Shown here: positions 7,714 to 13,574 of the stretch, in pieces
How the letters are laid out: the number at the start of each line of letters is the position of its first letter
How positions within the stretch are numbered: the stretch's first letter is position 1
DNA from: Synechococcales cyanobacterium PMM_0085
GTDB lineage: Bacteria; Cyanobacteriota; Cyanobacteriia; Elainellales; Elainellaceae
Assembly (NCBI GenBank): GCA_949127705.1
Contig: CASBQJ010000210.1
Coordinates: forward strand, 1 to 13,574
Reading direction: 5' to 3'
DNA length: 13,574 bases
Translations under genes and position numbers: made by a program
Notes under the pieces: generated by a model
Told to the model about the DNA's origin: nothing
Database searches by the model: none
Seen by the model: the letters and a program-made list of their open reading frames with translations, nothing else

Positions 7714-8311
7714 ACAGTTGGCGTTTCGCTATCCCCACCATAACTGGATCGTACGCAATTTTGATATTGCGATCGCTCCAAGCGAAGTAGTCGGGCTGTT
7801 TGGGCCATCCGGCTTCGGCAAAACCACGCTGAGCAAACTGCTCGCAGGCTACCTAACGCCCACACAAGGGCAGGTTACGATCGACAACTCACCACTGTCC
7901 GATCGCGGCTACTGCCCTGTCCAGATGATCTTTCAAAATCCCGAACTCGCCGTCAATCCTCGCTGGCGCATCCACAAGATTCTTGCCGAGAAGCAGTCGC
8001 CTGATCGCTTTCTGCTCGATGCACTCGCCATTCATCCGAGCTGGCTCGATCGCTACCCCCACGAACTGAGTGGCGGTGAACTTCAGCGCGTTGCCGTCGC
8101 TCGGGTTCTCAACCCTGCCACGCGCTACCTAATCGCCGACGAAATGACCGCGATGCTCGATGCCAACACGCAAGCCTTGATCTGGCATAGGGTGCTGGAC
8201 TATGTGCGATCGCACAATATTGGATTACTGGTGATCAGTCACGATGCTGCATTGATTAAACGAGTGTGCAATCGAGCGATTAATCTGATGCAAGTTGGGA
8301 CTTCAAGGTAG
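7700..8311 (+). CDS. ABC importer ATPase 2, short NikE/OppF type
   Basis: This is the second ATPase, expected to form a heterodimer with the preceding one. It overlaps that gene by 14 bases, and GAGG at 7689-7692 sits seven bases before its ATG, so the start is well supported. Motifs are Walker A GPSGFGKTT (35-43; Phe in the usual Ser position), Q-loop Gln79, LSGGE (123-127), Walker B YLIADE (143-148), D-loop AMLD (151-154) and switch His181. At 203 residues it is shorter than NikE (about 270) and OppF (about 330), and lacks the Cys-containing C-terminal extension, so it holds only the core nucleotide-binding domain. The stop codon is in place and nothing downstream resembles the missing part, so this looks like a compact form and not a frameshift. 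Confidence 0.9.
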   Translation: MLIGKQLAFRYPHHNWIVRNFDIAIAPSEVVGLFGPSGFGKTTLSKLLAGYLTPTQGQVTIDNSPLSDRGYCPVQMIFQNPELAVNPRWRIHKILAEKQSPDRFLLDALAIHPSWLDRYPHELSGGELQRVAVARVLNPATRYLIADEMTAMLDANTQALIWHRVLDYVRSHNIGLLVISHDAALIKRVCNRAINLMQVGTSR

Positions 8312-8457
8312 AACACTCCCTGGATTTTAGTCACCGTTCACCCGATAAAGATAATGCGATTAACTAGGGCGATCGCTAAGCTAGGAAAGTATCTGCGCAG
8401 TATCCAAACTGGCGCTGCGCTGTACTACCATCAGCACCATCACTCGGTTGCCCACCC

Positions 8458-9261
8458 ATGCCCACCATTGTCTCAATTCAATCGATTCGTCATGGCATTG
8501 GTAAATCTAACCTGACGGCAAATTTAGCGGTCAGCATTGCTCGTCGGGGGTGGCGGGTGGGGATCATTGATACCGACCCGATGGCTCCCGGCATTCATGC
8601 CCTGTTTAACCTAGATGAACGCCATGTAGATGCGGTGTTGAACTATTACCTGTGGGGGGATGTGTCCCTGGATCAAGTTGAGGCCGAGCTGAGTCCGGTG
8701 CTGAAGGTAGAGCAAGGAGAAGTGGTGGTGATGGGAGGCGGAATTGACTTAATTCCGGCTCAAATCAAGGTCAAAGAAGTTCCGGATTTATTGCGGCGCG
8801 GCTACGATACCACCATTATCAGTCAGGCTTTTTTGGAATTGATGCGTCGCCTCAATCTAGACTTTTTGCTGATTGATCTGCATCCCGGCATCACTAAAGA
8901 AGCTATCCTCTCGCTAGCATTGGCCAACACGGTGCTGCTGGTGTTGGGCTTAGATCAGCATGAACTGCAAGCGATGGCTGTGCTAGTAGATTTGGCGCGG
9001 CAGTTGGGAGTGCCCAAGATTTTCTTGATTGCCAACCAAGTGCTATCGGGGCTAGATCTAGATCAGGTGCAGCGCCGACTGCAAGCCATCTATGGCGAAA
9101 ATGTCGTGGGGGTGCTGCCCATTACAGCCGAATTGATGGCGCTTGGCAGTAGCGGTATTTTTTGCCAGGAATATCCCCATCACCCCCTCACCCAACGCAT
9201 TCAGGCGATCGCCCAGCAGTTAATTACGGCGGCTGAACCCTTATCCACGCGCCCTAATTAA
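8458..9261 (+). CDS. MinD/ParA-like P-loop ATPase with deviant signature lysine
   Basis: The 267-residue cytoplasmic protein belongs to the SIMIBI class that includes MinD, ParA and Mrp, whose members cycle on a membrane, DNA or a partner surface with ATP. The P-loop is RHGIGKS (11-17), where MinD/ParA have KGGxGK[ST]: the signature lysine is replaced by Arg11 and one Gly by His12, while Lys16 and Ser17 are kept. The switch I region IDTDPMAPGIHALF (37-50) with Asp40 is well conserved, as are switch II (LLIDLHPG, 137-144) and the base-binding IANQ (191-194). I see no clear MinD membrane helix at the C-terminus and no MinC or MinE next door, so this is not the division MinD itself. No Shine-Dalgarno is seen. 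Partner and role are unknown. Confidence 0.85.
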   Translation: MPTIVSIQSIRHGIGKSNLTANLAVSIARRGWRVGIIDTDPMAPGIHALFNLDERHVDAVLNYYLWGDVSLDQVEAELSPVLKVEQGEVVVMGGGIDLIPAQIKVKEVPDLLRRGYDTTIISQAFLELMRRLNLDFLLIDLHPGITKEAILSLALANTVLLVLGLDQHELQAMAVLVDLARQLGVPKIFLIANQVLSGLDLDQVQRRLQAIYGENVVGVLPITAELMALGSSGIFCQEYPHHPLTQRIQAIAQQLITAAEPLSTRPN

Positions 9262-9313
9262 TCGTTTCAGTTTCTACCCAATACCCACACAAAAGCCAAG
9301 GTTTAATTAGAAC

Positions 9314-9421
9314 CTAGTAGTCTGAGGCGTAAATCTGCCTACCATTCGTAGTGCAGGCTTCCAGCCTGCGCGGGCAAGATGCCCGCCCTACAGTAGCTAA
9401 ACTTGCGCCGTCTTCTACTAG
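9314..9421. repeat. Compound palindromic repeat (REP/MITE-like), double hairpin inside imperfect terminal inverted repeats
   Basis: The core holds two adjacent perfect hairpins: GCAGGC-ttcca-GCCTGC (9353-9369) and GCGGGC-aagat-GCCCGC (9370-9386). GTAG (9348-9351) and CTAC (9388-9391) pair outside them. An outer layer pairs CTAGTAG (9314-9320) with CTACTAG (9415-9421), and GGCGTAA (9326-9332) with TTGCGCC (9403-9409, one G-U in RNA). The whole folds as a cruciform of about 108 bases. I recall the core GCAGGCTTCCAGCCTGC next to a GCGGGC hairpin as a dispersed repeat in cyanobacterial and some other genomes. It fills most of the gap before the translocase-like gene. Confidence 0.8.
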
Positions 9422-9444
9422 AGCAATCTCGAAGAAATAGTTAA

Positions 9445-10782
9445 ATGAACCGCCTCAGTCAGCTACTAAATTTGCGATCGGGAGAAACTGGCCTCGTTTT
9501 AACCCTAGGGTTTGTCTTGTTTAGCAATGCTTTGGCGCAAAAGGTGTCAGAGATTTCCTCACTGAGTAACTTCTTAATTGATGTTGGCCCACCTCAGTTT
9601 TTGGTAGTGCTAATGGTGAGCAGCCTGATCAGCATTTTGATGACGATGCTGCAATCGCTGCTGGTCGATCGCTTTGATCGAATCACGCTGGTTCGCAGCA
9701 TTAGCGCTATTTTGGGGATGTCATTTATCGGATTGCGCCTACTAGTTTTGCTCAAAGCGCCGAGCTGGCTCAACTACGGATTGCTCTATCTAATGTCAGA
9801 CCAACAGCTAATTTTCTTTCCCACAACATTTTGGATTTTAGCTACCGATTTATTTGATATAGCGCAGAGTAAGCGAGTGTTTTCATTGCTGGCCACCGTG
9901 GGTCTATTTGGCAACTTGGCCGGAATTGCGATCGCATCACTCGTCCCTTTTCTGTCTATTCACTACGGCATCACCACAGATGGGCTGCTGACGATCAACA
10001 TCCTGCTATATGGCTTAATCTACGGTTTATTAGGCATAAACTTACGCCAGGTGACGCTGCGAAAACCTCGGCAAAAAATAGAAACCATTCAAGCAACAAT
10101 TTCAGAAGGCTGGAATTTTGTGAAACAAGTGGCGGTCTTCCGATATTTGACGATCGCCATGCTGGCAGTTGTAGTATGCGAAATTATTGTGGAATATCGG
10201 TTTTATGTAGTGTCTGGAACGGCCATTCCAGACACAAACAATTACCAGGTGTTTTTGAGTCTGTTTACGCTAGGACGGACGTTAATTCATTTAGTCCTTC
10301 AGGCTTCGGTCGTGCGTTGGTTGATGATGAACATCAACTTAAAGCATCTATTTTTGTTCCAGCCCATTAGCAGCCTCGTGGGTGCCGCCATGATGCTGAG
10401 TATTCCAGGGTTAGGGGGGGCGATCGCCGGACTATTGATCCAAAAACTGCCGCAATATAGTGTAGATGAAACGGCGCGCAAATCCTTAGAAGGGCTAGTT
10501 CCTGAAGAGCGTCGAGGTCGCGTTAGCCTGTTTCTAGACAGCTATTTGATTGCAGGGGGCACCCTATTAGGAGCCGCGATCACGGGTATTGTGGTGCTGC
10601 TGGGAGAACGCTGGGGCAGTTCTAGCTATTTCTACGGCTATTTGGCGATCGCGATCGCAGTTTCTCTGTTCGCTATTTATATGGTGCTCAAGATGCGAAC
10701 AGTTTATGATAGTAGCTTACTGAATTGGCGCTTGAAGCGTCGTCAACGAGGCAAATCCATCCTCGATAAGATTGACCTTTGA
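9445..10782 (+). CDS. ATP/ADP translocase-like (Npt1/Tlc-type) membrane protein
   Basis: The product is a polytopic inner-membrane protein of 445 residues with roughly ten to twelve hydrophobic helices. It resembles the divergent bacterial nucleotide-transporter-like family (NTT/Tlc, within the major facilitator superfamily). Features supporting this are the N-terminal LRSGETGLVLTLGFVLFSNA, the FWILATDLFDIAQSKRVFSL segment followed by GLFGNLAGIAIA, and the cytoplasmic LVPEERRGRVSLFLDSYL loop late in the protein. Free-living cyanobacteria do not need host ATP, so nucleotide exchange should not be assumed; such proteins often carry or neighbour regulatory domains. The C-terminus is a basic tail (LKRRQRGKS). 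Only a weak purine-rich Shine-Dalgarno (GAAGAAA) precedes the ATG. Confidence 0.8.
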   Translation: MNRLSQLLNLRSGETGLVLTLGFVLFSNALAQKVSEISSLSNFLIDVGPPQFLVVLMVSSLISILMTMLQSLLVDRFDRITLVRSISAILGMSFIGLRLLVLLKAPSWLNYGLLYLMSDQQLIFFPTTFWILATDLFDIAQSKRVFSLLATVGLFGNLAGIAIASLVPFLSIHYGITTDGLLTINILLYGLIYGLLGINLRQVTLRKPRQKIETIQATISEGWNFVKQVAVFRYLTIAMLAVVVCEIIVEYRFYVVSGTAIPDTNNYQVFLSLFTLGRTLIHLVLQASVVRWLMMNINLKHLFLFQPISSLVGAAMMLSIPGLGGAIAGLLIQKLPQYSVDETARKSLEGLVPEERRGRVSLFLDSYLIAGGTLLGAAITGIVVLLGERWGSSSYFYGYLAIAIAVSLFAIYMVLKMRTVYDSSLLNWRLKRRQRGKSILDKIDL

Positions 10783-10825
10783 GCACCCTCTTTGCTATTC
10801 ACGATTCTGCCCCTAGGAGATAGTC

Positions 10826-11905
10826 ATGCGTTCGACCGCCAGTGCTGAGCCGCCGCCCAAACCAATCGACCCAAGTCGTTTTATCAGCCTACGGTGGAAG
10901 CTGTTAGCGGGGTTTACGCTGGTGTTTAGCGGTGTGTTTGCCGGGGCATACTGGTGGTTCTACAACTTTTCTACCGAGAAAGCAGTCGATCGGCTTCAGC
11001 AAGAATTGCGCAGCACTGCCATTGGCGCAGCCCAAGGGATTGACGCCAACGAGCTACTTGCACTCTACAAAACCGGTCAGCGCAATGCCAAGGGCTACTC
11101 AGACGATCCCCGCTATCAGCGTCAACTCACCTGGTTTGAAACCGTTCATCGCATCTCTCCGAAGATCTATCCCTACACCTATGTCGTGGGTGAAGCGCTG
11201 ACAAACCGCAGAATCGGGCAACCTGCGGCGGCAGCCGATGACCTAGAAATTATTTATTTAGTCGATTCGCTGTGGGTCTATATCCCCGATCGCGCCCTGA
11301 AGTTTCTGGAGGCAGGTAACGCCTATGAAGCGTCTAAACGCGCCTTCATGAACGGTGAAACCATGGAACGCGACCTCTACACGGATAAGTGGGGCAGCTG
11401 GATTTCGTCCTATACGCCAATTAAAGATGCAAATGGCAAAATAGTCGGGGTGTTGGGCGCAGATATAGAAGCAGACTACGTGTTTGAAGTGCGGCAACAA
11501 ATTCGCGATCGCGTCTTCAGCTCCTTTGCAATTACCTATGGCATCCTGTTTGGTCTGGTCTATCTCATGTCTGGCATCCTTACCCAGCGGCTCAAAACCC
11601 TAGCAGAAGCGGCAACCAAAATTGGTGAAGGCGACTACGCCCAGAATCTATCCCAGTTAACCACTGGCACATCTTCAGATGAGATTTCTCAGCTGGCCAA
11701 CGTGTTTGACATCATGATGGCAAAGGTACGCCAGCGCGAAGAAACCCTGAAACAGCAGGTATCAGAGCTAAAAATTGAGATTGATCAGGTAAAACGCAAG
11801 AAGCAAGTCAACGAAATTGTCGATAGTGACTTCTTTAAAGACCTGCTGGTGCAAGCCCGGAAGCTGCGTGGGGAAGGTGAGGGAGAATCCAAGACCTCAG
11901 ATTGA
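10826..11905 (+). CDS. Membrane cache-HAMP sensor protein without an output domain
   Basis: The 359-residue protein has a cytoplasmic N-tail, TM1 at about 23-46, a periplasmic ligand-sensing domain (47-230), TM2 at about 231-252, a HAMP domain (about 250-303; LKTLAEAATKIGEGDY and DEISQLANVFDIMMAKV), and a coiled coil to about 330. It ends in DSDFFKDLLVQARKLRGEGE. The sensing part (YTDKWGSWISSYTPI, then GKIVGVLGADIEADYVFEV) looks like a double-cache domain and resembles, from memory, the N-terminal halves of cyanobacterial adenylate/guanylate cyclases and PP2C phosphatases. No kinase, cyclase, phosphatase or methyl-accepting domain follows. The start is supported by AGGAGA at 10815-10820. It lies 43 bases after the translocase-like gene, so the two are probably co-transcribed. 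Confidence 0.88.
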   Translation: MRSTASAEPPPKPIDPSRFISLRWKLLAGFTLVFSGVFAGAYWWFYNFSTEKAVDRLQQELRSTAIGAAQGIDANELLALYKTGQRNAKGYSDDPRYQRQLTWFETVHRISPKIYPYTYVVGEALTNRRIGQPAAAADDLEIIYLVDSLWVYIPDRALKFLEAGNAYEASKRAFMNGETMERDLYTDKWGSWISSYTPIKDANGKIVGVLGADIEADYVFEVRQQIRDRVFSSFAITYGILFGLVYLMSGILTQRLKTLAEAATKIGEGDYAQNLSQLTTGTSSDEISQLANVFDIMMAKVRQREETLKQQVSELKIEIDQVKRKKQVNEIVDSDFFKDLLVQARKLRGEGEGESKTSD

Positions 11906-12265
11906 TCCCTGTATCCATATATATACGGACGTATACGGGTGCAGCGAGGGAAACAGAAAAAATTATCACCTATCTAAAATATTTAAAAAGCTGGGAAATC
12001 CGCCTAAACACGTAGAAATCCGGAAGAATTTAACTAATATTTTACATATGCTGCAAATAGCTCTGTAAATTTAAGGATTTTGGCGTCCTCGTGCTGTAGA
12101 AGCAGATGGCCGCATTACAGACCTGCTATTTATTTCTTCATAAAATGTGCACAATGTACTTTATCAGCCAATAGCCAGGACATTTTGGGCAGCATGTTAG
12201 CACAAAGTAGGCCCCATTGAGCCTGTCCAGCCGAAATTCACCTCCCCCCACCCTTAATAAGGCAC
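11906..12265. other. AT-rich intergenic region before the KamA gene
   Basis: No convincing gene is present; an open frame running from within the HAMP gene to 12068 has no recognisable content. Small structures are visible: TATACGG repeated at 11922-11928 and 11932-11938, GAAATCCG repeated at 11995-12002 and 12015-12022, and the palindrome TGTGCACA within a run of A/T near 12146. A promoter for the KamA gene should lie here, but I could not assign boxes and I see no NtcA site (GTA-N8-TAC). Confidence 0.5.
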
Positions 12266-12274
12266 TTGATCGTC

Positions 12275-13369
12275 ATGCAGAAAGCACATGATTTGGTTTG
12301 GACTGACTGGCGATCGCAGCTTAAGCATCGGATTAGTACAGTAGAGGATCTGCGTCAGTGGATTAACGTCACACCCGACGAAGAACAAGCCATTCAAGAT
12401 TCGGCAGGCAAATATCGCTGGAGCATTACTCCTTACTATGCCGCCTTAATGGACAAAGATGACCCAATGTGCCCAATTCGGCAACAGTCAGTCCCTAGCG
12501 TCCAGGAATTTATCTCGTTTACCGGATCCGATAACGACCCAGTCGGAGATACCGTTTATCGCAAAACCAATCGGGTTGTGCATAAATATCCCGATCGCGT
12601 CATCTTTTTGATCACAGAAGTCTGCGCCGTCTATTGCCGCCACTGCACCCGCAAGTACCACACCACCGATTTAAGCGGTACCTACTTTGAAAGCAATGAA
12701 GCGGCTTCATGGGAACAAGACTTTGAGTATATTGCCAGCCATCCCGAAATCCGCGACGTGCTCCTAACAGGCGGCGATCCGCTGACCTATTCTGACGAAA
12801 AGCTAGAACTCATTATTTCTCGCTTGCGTAAGATCCCTCATGTGGAAATCATTCGAATTGGCAGCCGTTATCCGGTGCTATTGCCTCAACGCATTACCCC
12901 AGAATTTTGCGCCATGCTAGAAAAATATCATCCGATCTGGCTCAATACCCACTTCAACCATCCTAAAGAAATTACGCCCGAAGCCGCCGCCGCCTGCGAT
13001 CGCCTCCTCCGGCACGGGATTCCCGTTCAAAATCAAACTGTTTTGCTTAAAGGGCTGAACGACGATTTGGAAACCATGAAATCGCTGCTGAAGGGATTGC
13101 TCAAAATCCGCGTCCGGCCTTACTATCTCTACCACTGCGATAACGTCACCGGAGTTTCACACTTTGTCACCAGTGTCGAAAAAGGCCGGGAAATTATGCG
13201 AGGATTATTGGGTCATATGACTGGGTTTGCCGTTCCCCAGTATATTGTCACGACCAAACTCGGTAAAATCCCGTTGTGGGAAGAGCAATTTCATCAAGAT
13301 GAGCAAGGCTATTGGCTAGAAAACTATAACCACGACACCATGAGGGTTGACGATCCTAATATGCTTTAG
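12275..13369 (+). CDS. KamA-family radical SAM protein (lysine 2,3-aminomutase type) with non-canonical PLP motif
   Basis: This is a predicted 4Fe-4S/SAM enzyme related to lysine 2,3-aminomutase, which moves an amino group from C2 to C3 using PLP and a 5'-deoxyadenosyl radical. From the ATG at 12275 (364 residues) the cluster motif is CAVYCRHC (Cys117, 121, 124), followed by TR; GGDP (166-169) is the SAM-binding motif; and YYLYHCD (283-289) holds the Asp equivalent to Asp293 of the clostridial enzyme. The usual DAPGGGGK segment is replaced by TTKLGK (326-331): Lys331 may keep the PLP role, but the second substrate Asp (330) is lost. The frame extends to a TTG at 12266, but ATG 12275 with AAGG at 12259-12262 seems likelier. 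It is shorter than clostridial KamA (416). No EF-P gene is nearby. Substrate unknown. Confidence 0.9.
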   Translation: MQKAHDLVWTDWRSQLKHRISTVEDLRQWINVTPDEEQAIQDSAGKYRWSITPYYAALMDKDDPMCPIRQQSVPSVQEFISFTGSDNDPVGDTVYRKTNRVVHKYPDRVIFLITEVCAVYCRHCTRKYHTTDLSGTYFESNEAASWEQDFEYIASHPEIRDVLLTGGDPLTYSDEKLELIISRLRKIPHVEIIRIGSRYPVLLPQRITPEFCAMLEKYHPIWLNTHFNHPKEITPEAAAACDRLLRHGIPVQNQTVLLKGLNDDLETMKSLLKGLLKIRVRPYYLYHCDNVTGVSHFVTSVEKGREIMRGLLGHMTGFAVPQYIVTTKLGKIPLWEEQFHQDEQGYWLENYNHDTMRVDDPNML

Positions 13370-13411
13370 GGGCGGCTTCAGGGGCGGCTTTAGGAGCTGT
13401 TTTAGGGGCTA
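13364..13411 (+). repeat. 12-bp tandem repeat, four imperfect copies, overlapping the KamA stop codon
   Basis: Copies are CTTTAGGGGCGG (13364-13375), CTTCAGGGGCGG (13376-13387), CTTTAGGAGCTG (13388-13399) and TTTTAGGGGCTA (13400-13411). The first copy includes the KamA stop codon TAG at 13367-13369. The period is four codons, and the reverse strand reads as an Ala-Pro-Lys-rich peptide (APK, TAPK, AAPE, AAPK). Confidence 0.85.
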
Positions 13412-13441
13412 ATTCACGAACGATACAGCACAGTTTAAGTG

Positions 13442-13511
13442 CATGAAATACAGTTAATTTTTTCAAGCATTGCACCCAGAGCGGTTCTTGAAAAGATTAA
13501 CTGTATTCATG
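13442..13511 (+). terminator. Long near-perfect hairpin downstream of the KamA gene
   Basis: The arms 13442-13467 and 13487-13511 are complementary over about 25 pairs, with one extra A in the left arm and one T/G position that becomes a G-U pair in RNA; the loop is 19 bases. The arms contain TACAGTTAAT and ATTAACTGTA. It could end kamA transcription, but no T-run follows the stem. It could equally be a small mobile or regulatory palindrome. The pairing is certain, the function is not. Confidence 0.45.
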
Positions 13512-13530
13512 TTTCATGGCACCATAAACG

Positions 13531-13555
13531 TTGTGAGACTTATTTGTGAGACTTA
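13531..13555 (+). repeat. 12-bp direct repeat in the leader of the next gene
   Basis: TTGTGAGACTTA occurs at 13531-13542 and 13544-13555, a period of 13 bases. The second copy ends at the ribosome-binding site of the downstream gene. It may be a regulatory site or a simple duplication. Confidence 0.7.
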
Positions 13556-13565
13556 GAGGTATTGC

Positions 13566-13574
13566 ATGTCAAAA
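13566..13574 (+). CDS. Start of a downstream gene, cut off by the window edge
   Basis: An ATG at 13566 (reading Met-Ser-Lys) is preceded by AGAGG at 13555-13559 with six bases of spacing, a convincing translation start. Only three codons are visible, so the product cannot be named. Confidence 0.45.

Noticed and set aside
8458..9261. Assignment as the division-site ATPase MinD
   Set aside because: The P-loop signature lysine is replaced, no C-terminal membrane helix is evident, and minC and minE are not adjacent.
10645..10658. Two overlapping HIP1 sites inside the translocase-like gene
   Set aside because: HIP1 is abundant throughout this genome, and the overlap encodes a plain hydrophobic stretch, so no special role is implied.
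11817..12068. Open frame of 83 codons overlapping the end of the HAMP gene
   Set aside because: It starts inside a well-supported gene in another frame, has no ribosome-binding site and runs through AT-rich non-coding DNA with no recognisable domain.
12139..12163. Imperfect palindrome around TGTGCACA, considered as a CRP or NtcA site
   Set aside because: Half-sites do not match the CRP consensus or GTA-N8-TAC; the symmetry beyond eight bases is poor.
12275..13369. Assignment of the KamA protein as EpmB (EF-P lysine modification)
   Set aside because: The cluster region CRHCTRK is of the aminomutase type rather than the EpmB type, and no efp or epmA gene is in the window.
13364..13555. Repeats at the right end considered as a CRISPR array
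   Set aside because: The repeats are 12 bp, contiguous or one base apart, with no spacers and no cas genes.

Overview
The window reads as chromosomal DNA of a cyanobacterium, probably a filamentous or Leptolyngbya-like form. I count roughly 25 copies of the HIP1 palindrome GCGATCGC, about one per 500-600 bases, which is a cyanobacterial hallmark. Several products also belong to families largely known from cyanobacteria: a DUF1400 protein, an MscS channel with a periplasmic N-terminal domain, and a cache-HAMP sensor of the type found in cyanobacterial cyclases. Nearly all genes are on the + strand. I see no rRNA, tRNA or CRISPR array.

Layout. 1-2347: the 3' part of a small-conductance mechanosensitive channel gene, then a secreted stand-alone DUF1400 protein. 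2418-2744 (minus): a small chimeric or decayed ORF with an IS1-type zinc ribbon. 2745-3287: a gene-free stretch with an inverted HIP1 pair, a C10 tract and an operator-like repeat. 3288-8311: a complete, tightly packed five-gene ABC importer of the nickel/peptide (NikABCDE/OppABCDF) type, made of a lipoprotein receptor, two permeases and two ATPases. 8458-11905: a deviant MinD/ParA-like ATPase, a compound palindromic repeat, an ATP/ADP-translocase-like membrane protein and a cache-HAMP sensor with no output domain. 11906-12265: an AT-rich spacer. 12275-13369: a KamA-family radical SAM protein (lysine 2,3-aminomutase type) whose PLP-lysine motif is not the canonical PGGGGK. 13364-13574: a four-copy 12-bp tandem repeat that overlaps the kamA stop codon, a long near-perfect hairpin, a 12-bp direct repeat, and a good ribosome-binding site with ATG for a gene that runs off the window.

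How the genes may work together. The importer genes plainly form one transport unit, delivering a small solute (metal, metal chelate or peptide) from receptor to permease. The three genes at 8458-11905 may be one functional group (ATPase, membrane carrier-like protein, sensor), but this rests on proximity only. The observations most worth a second look are the altered PLP and substrate motif of the KamA protein, the ATPase/translocase-like/HAMP neighbourhood, and the 108-bp compound palindrome at 9314-9421. I found no clearly new defence or mobile system.
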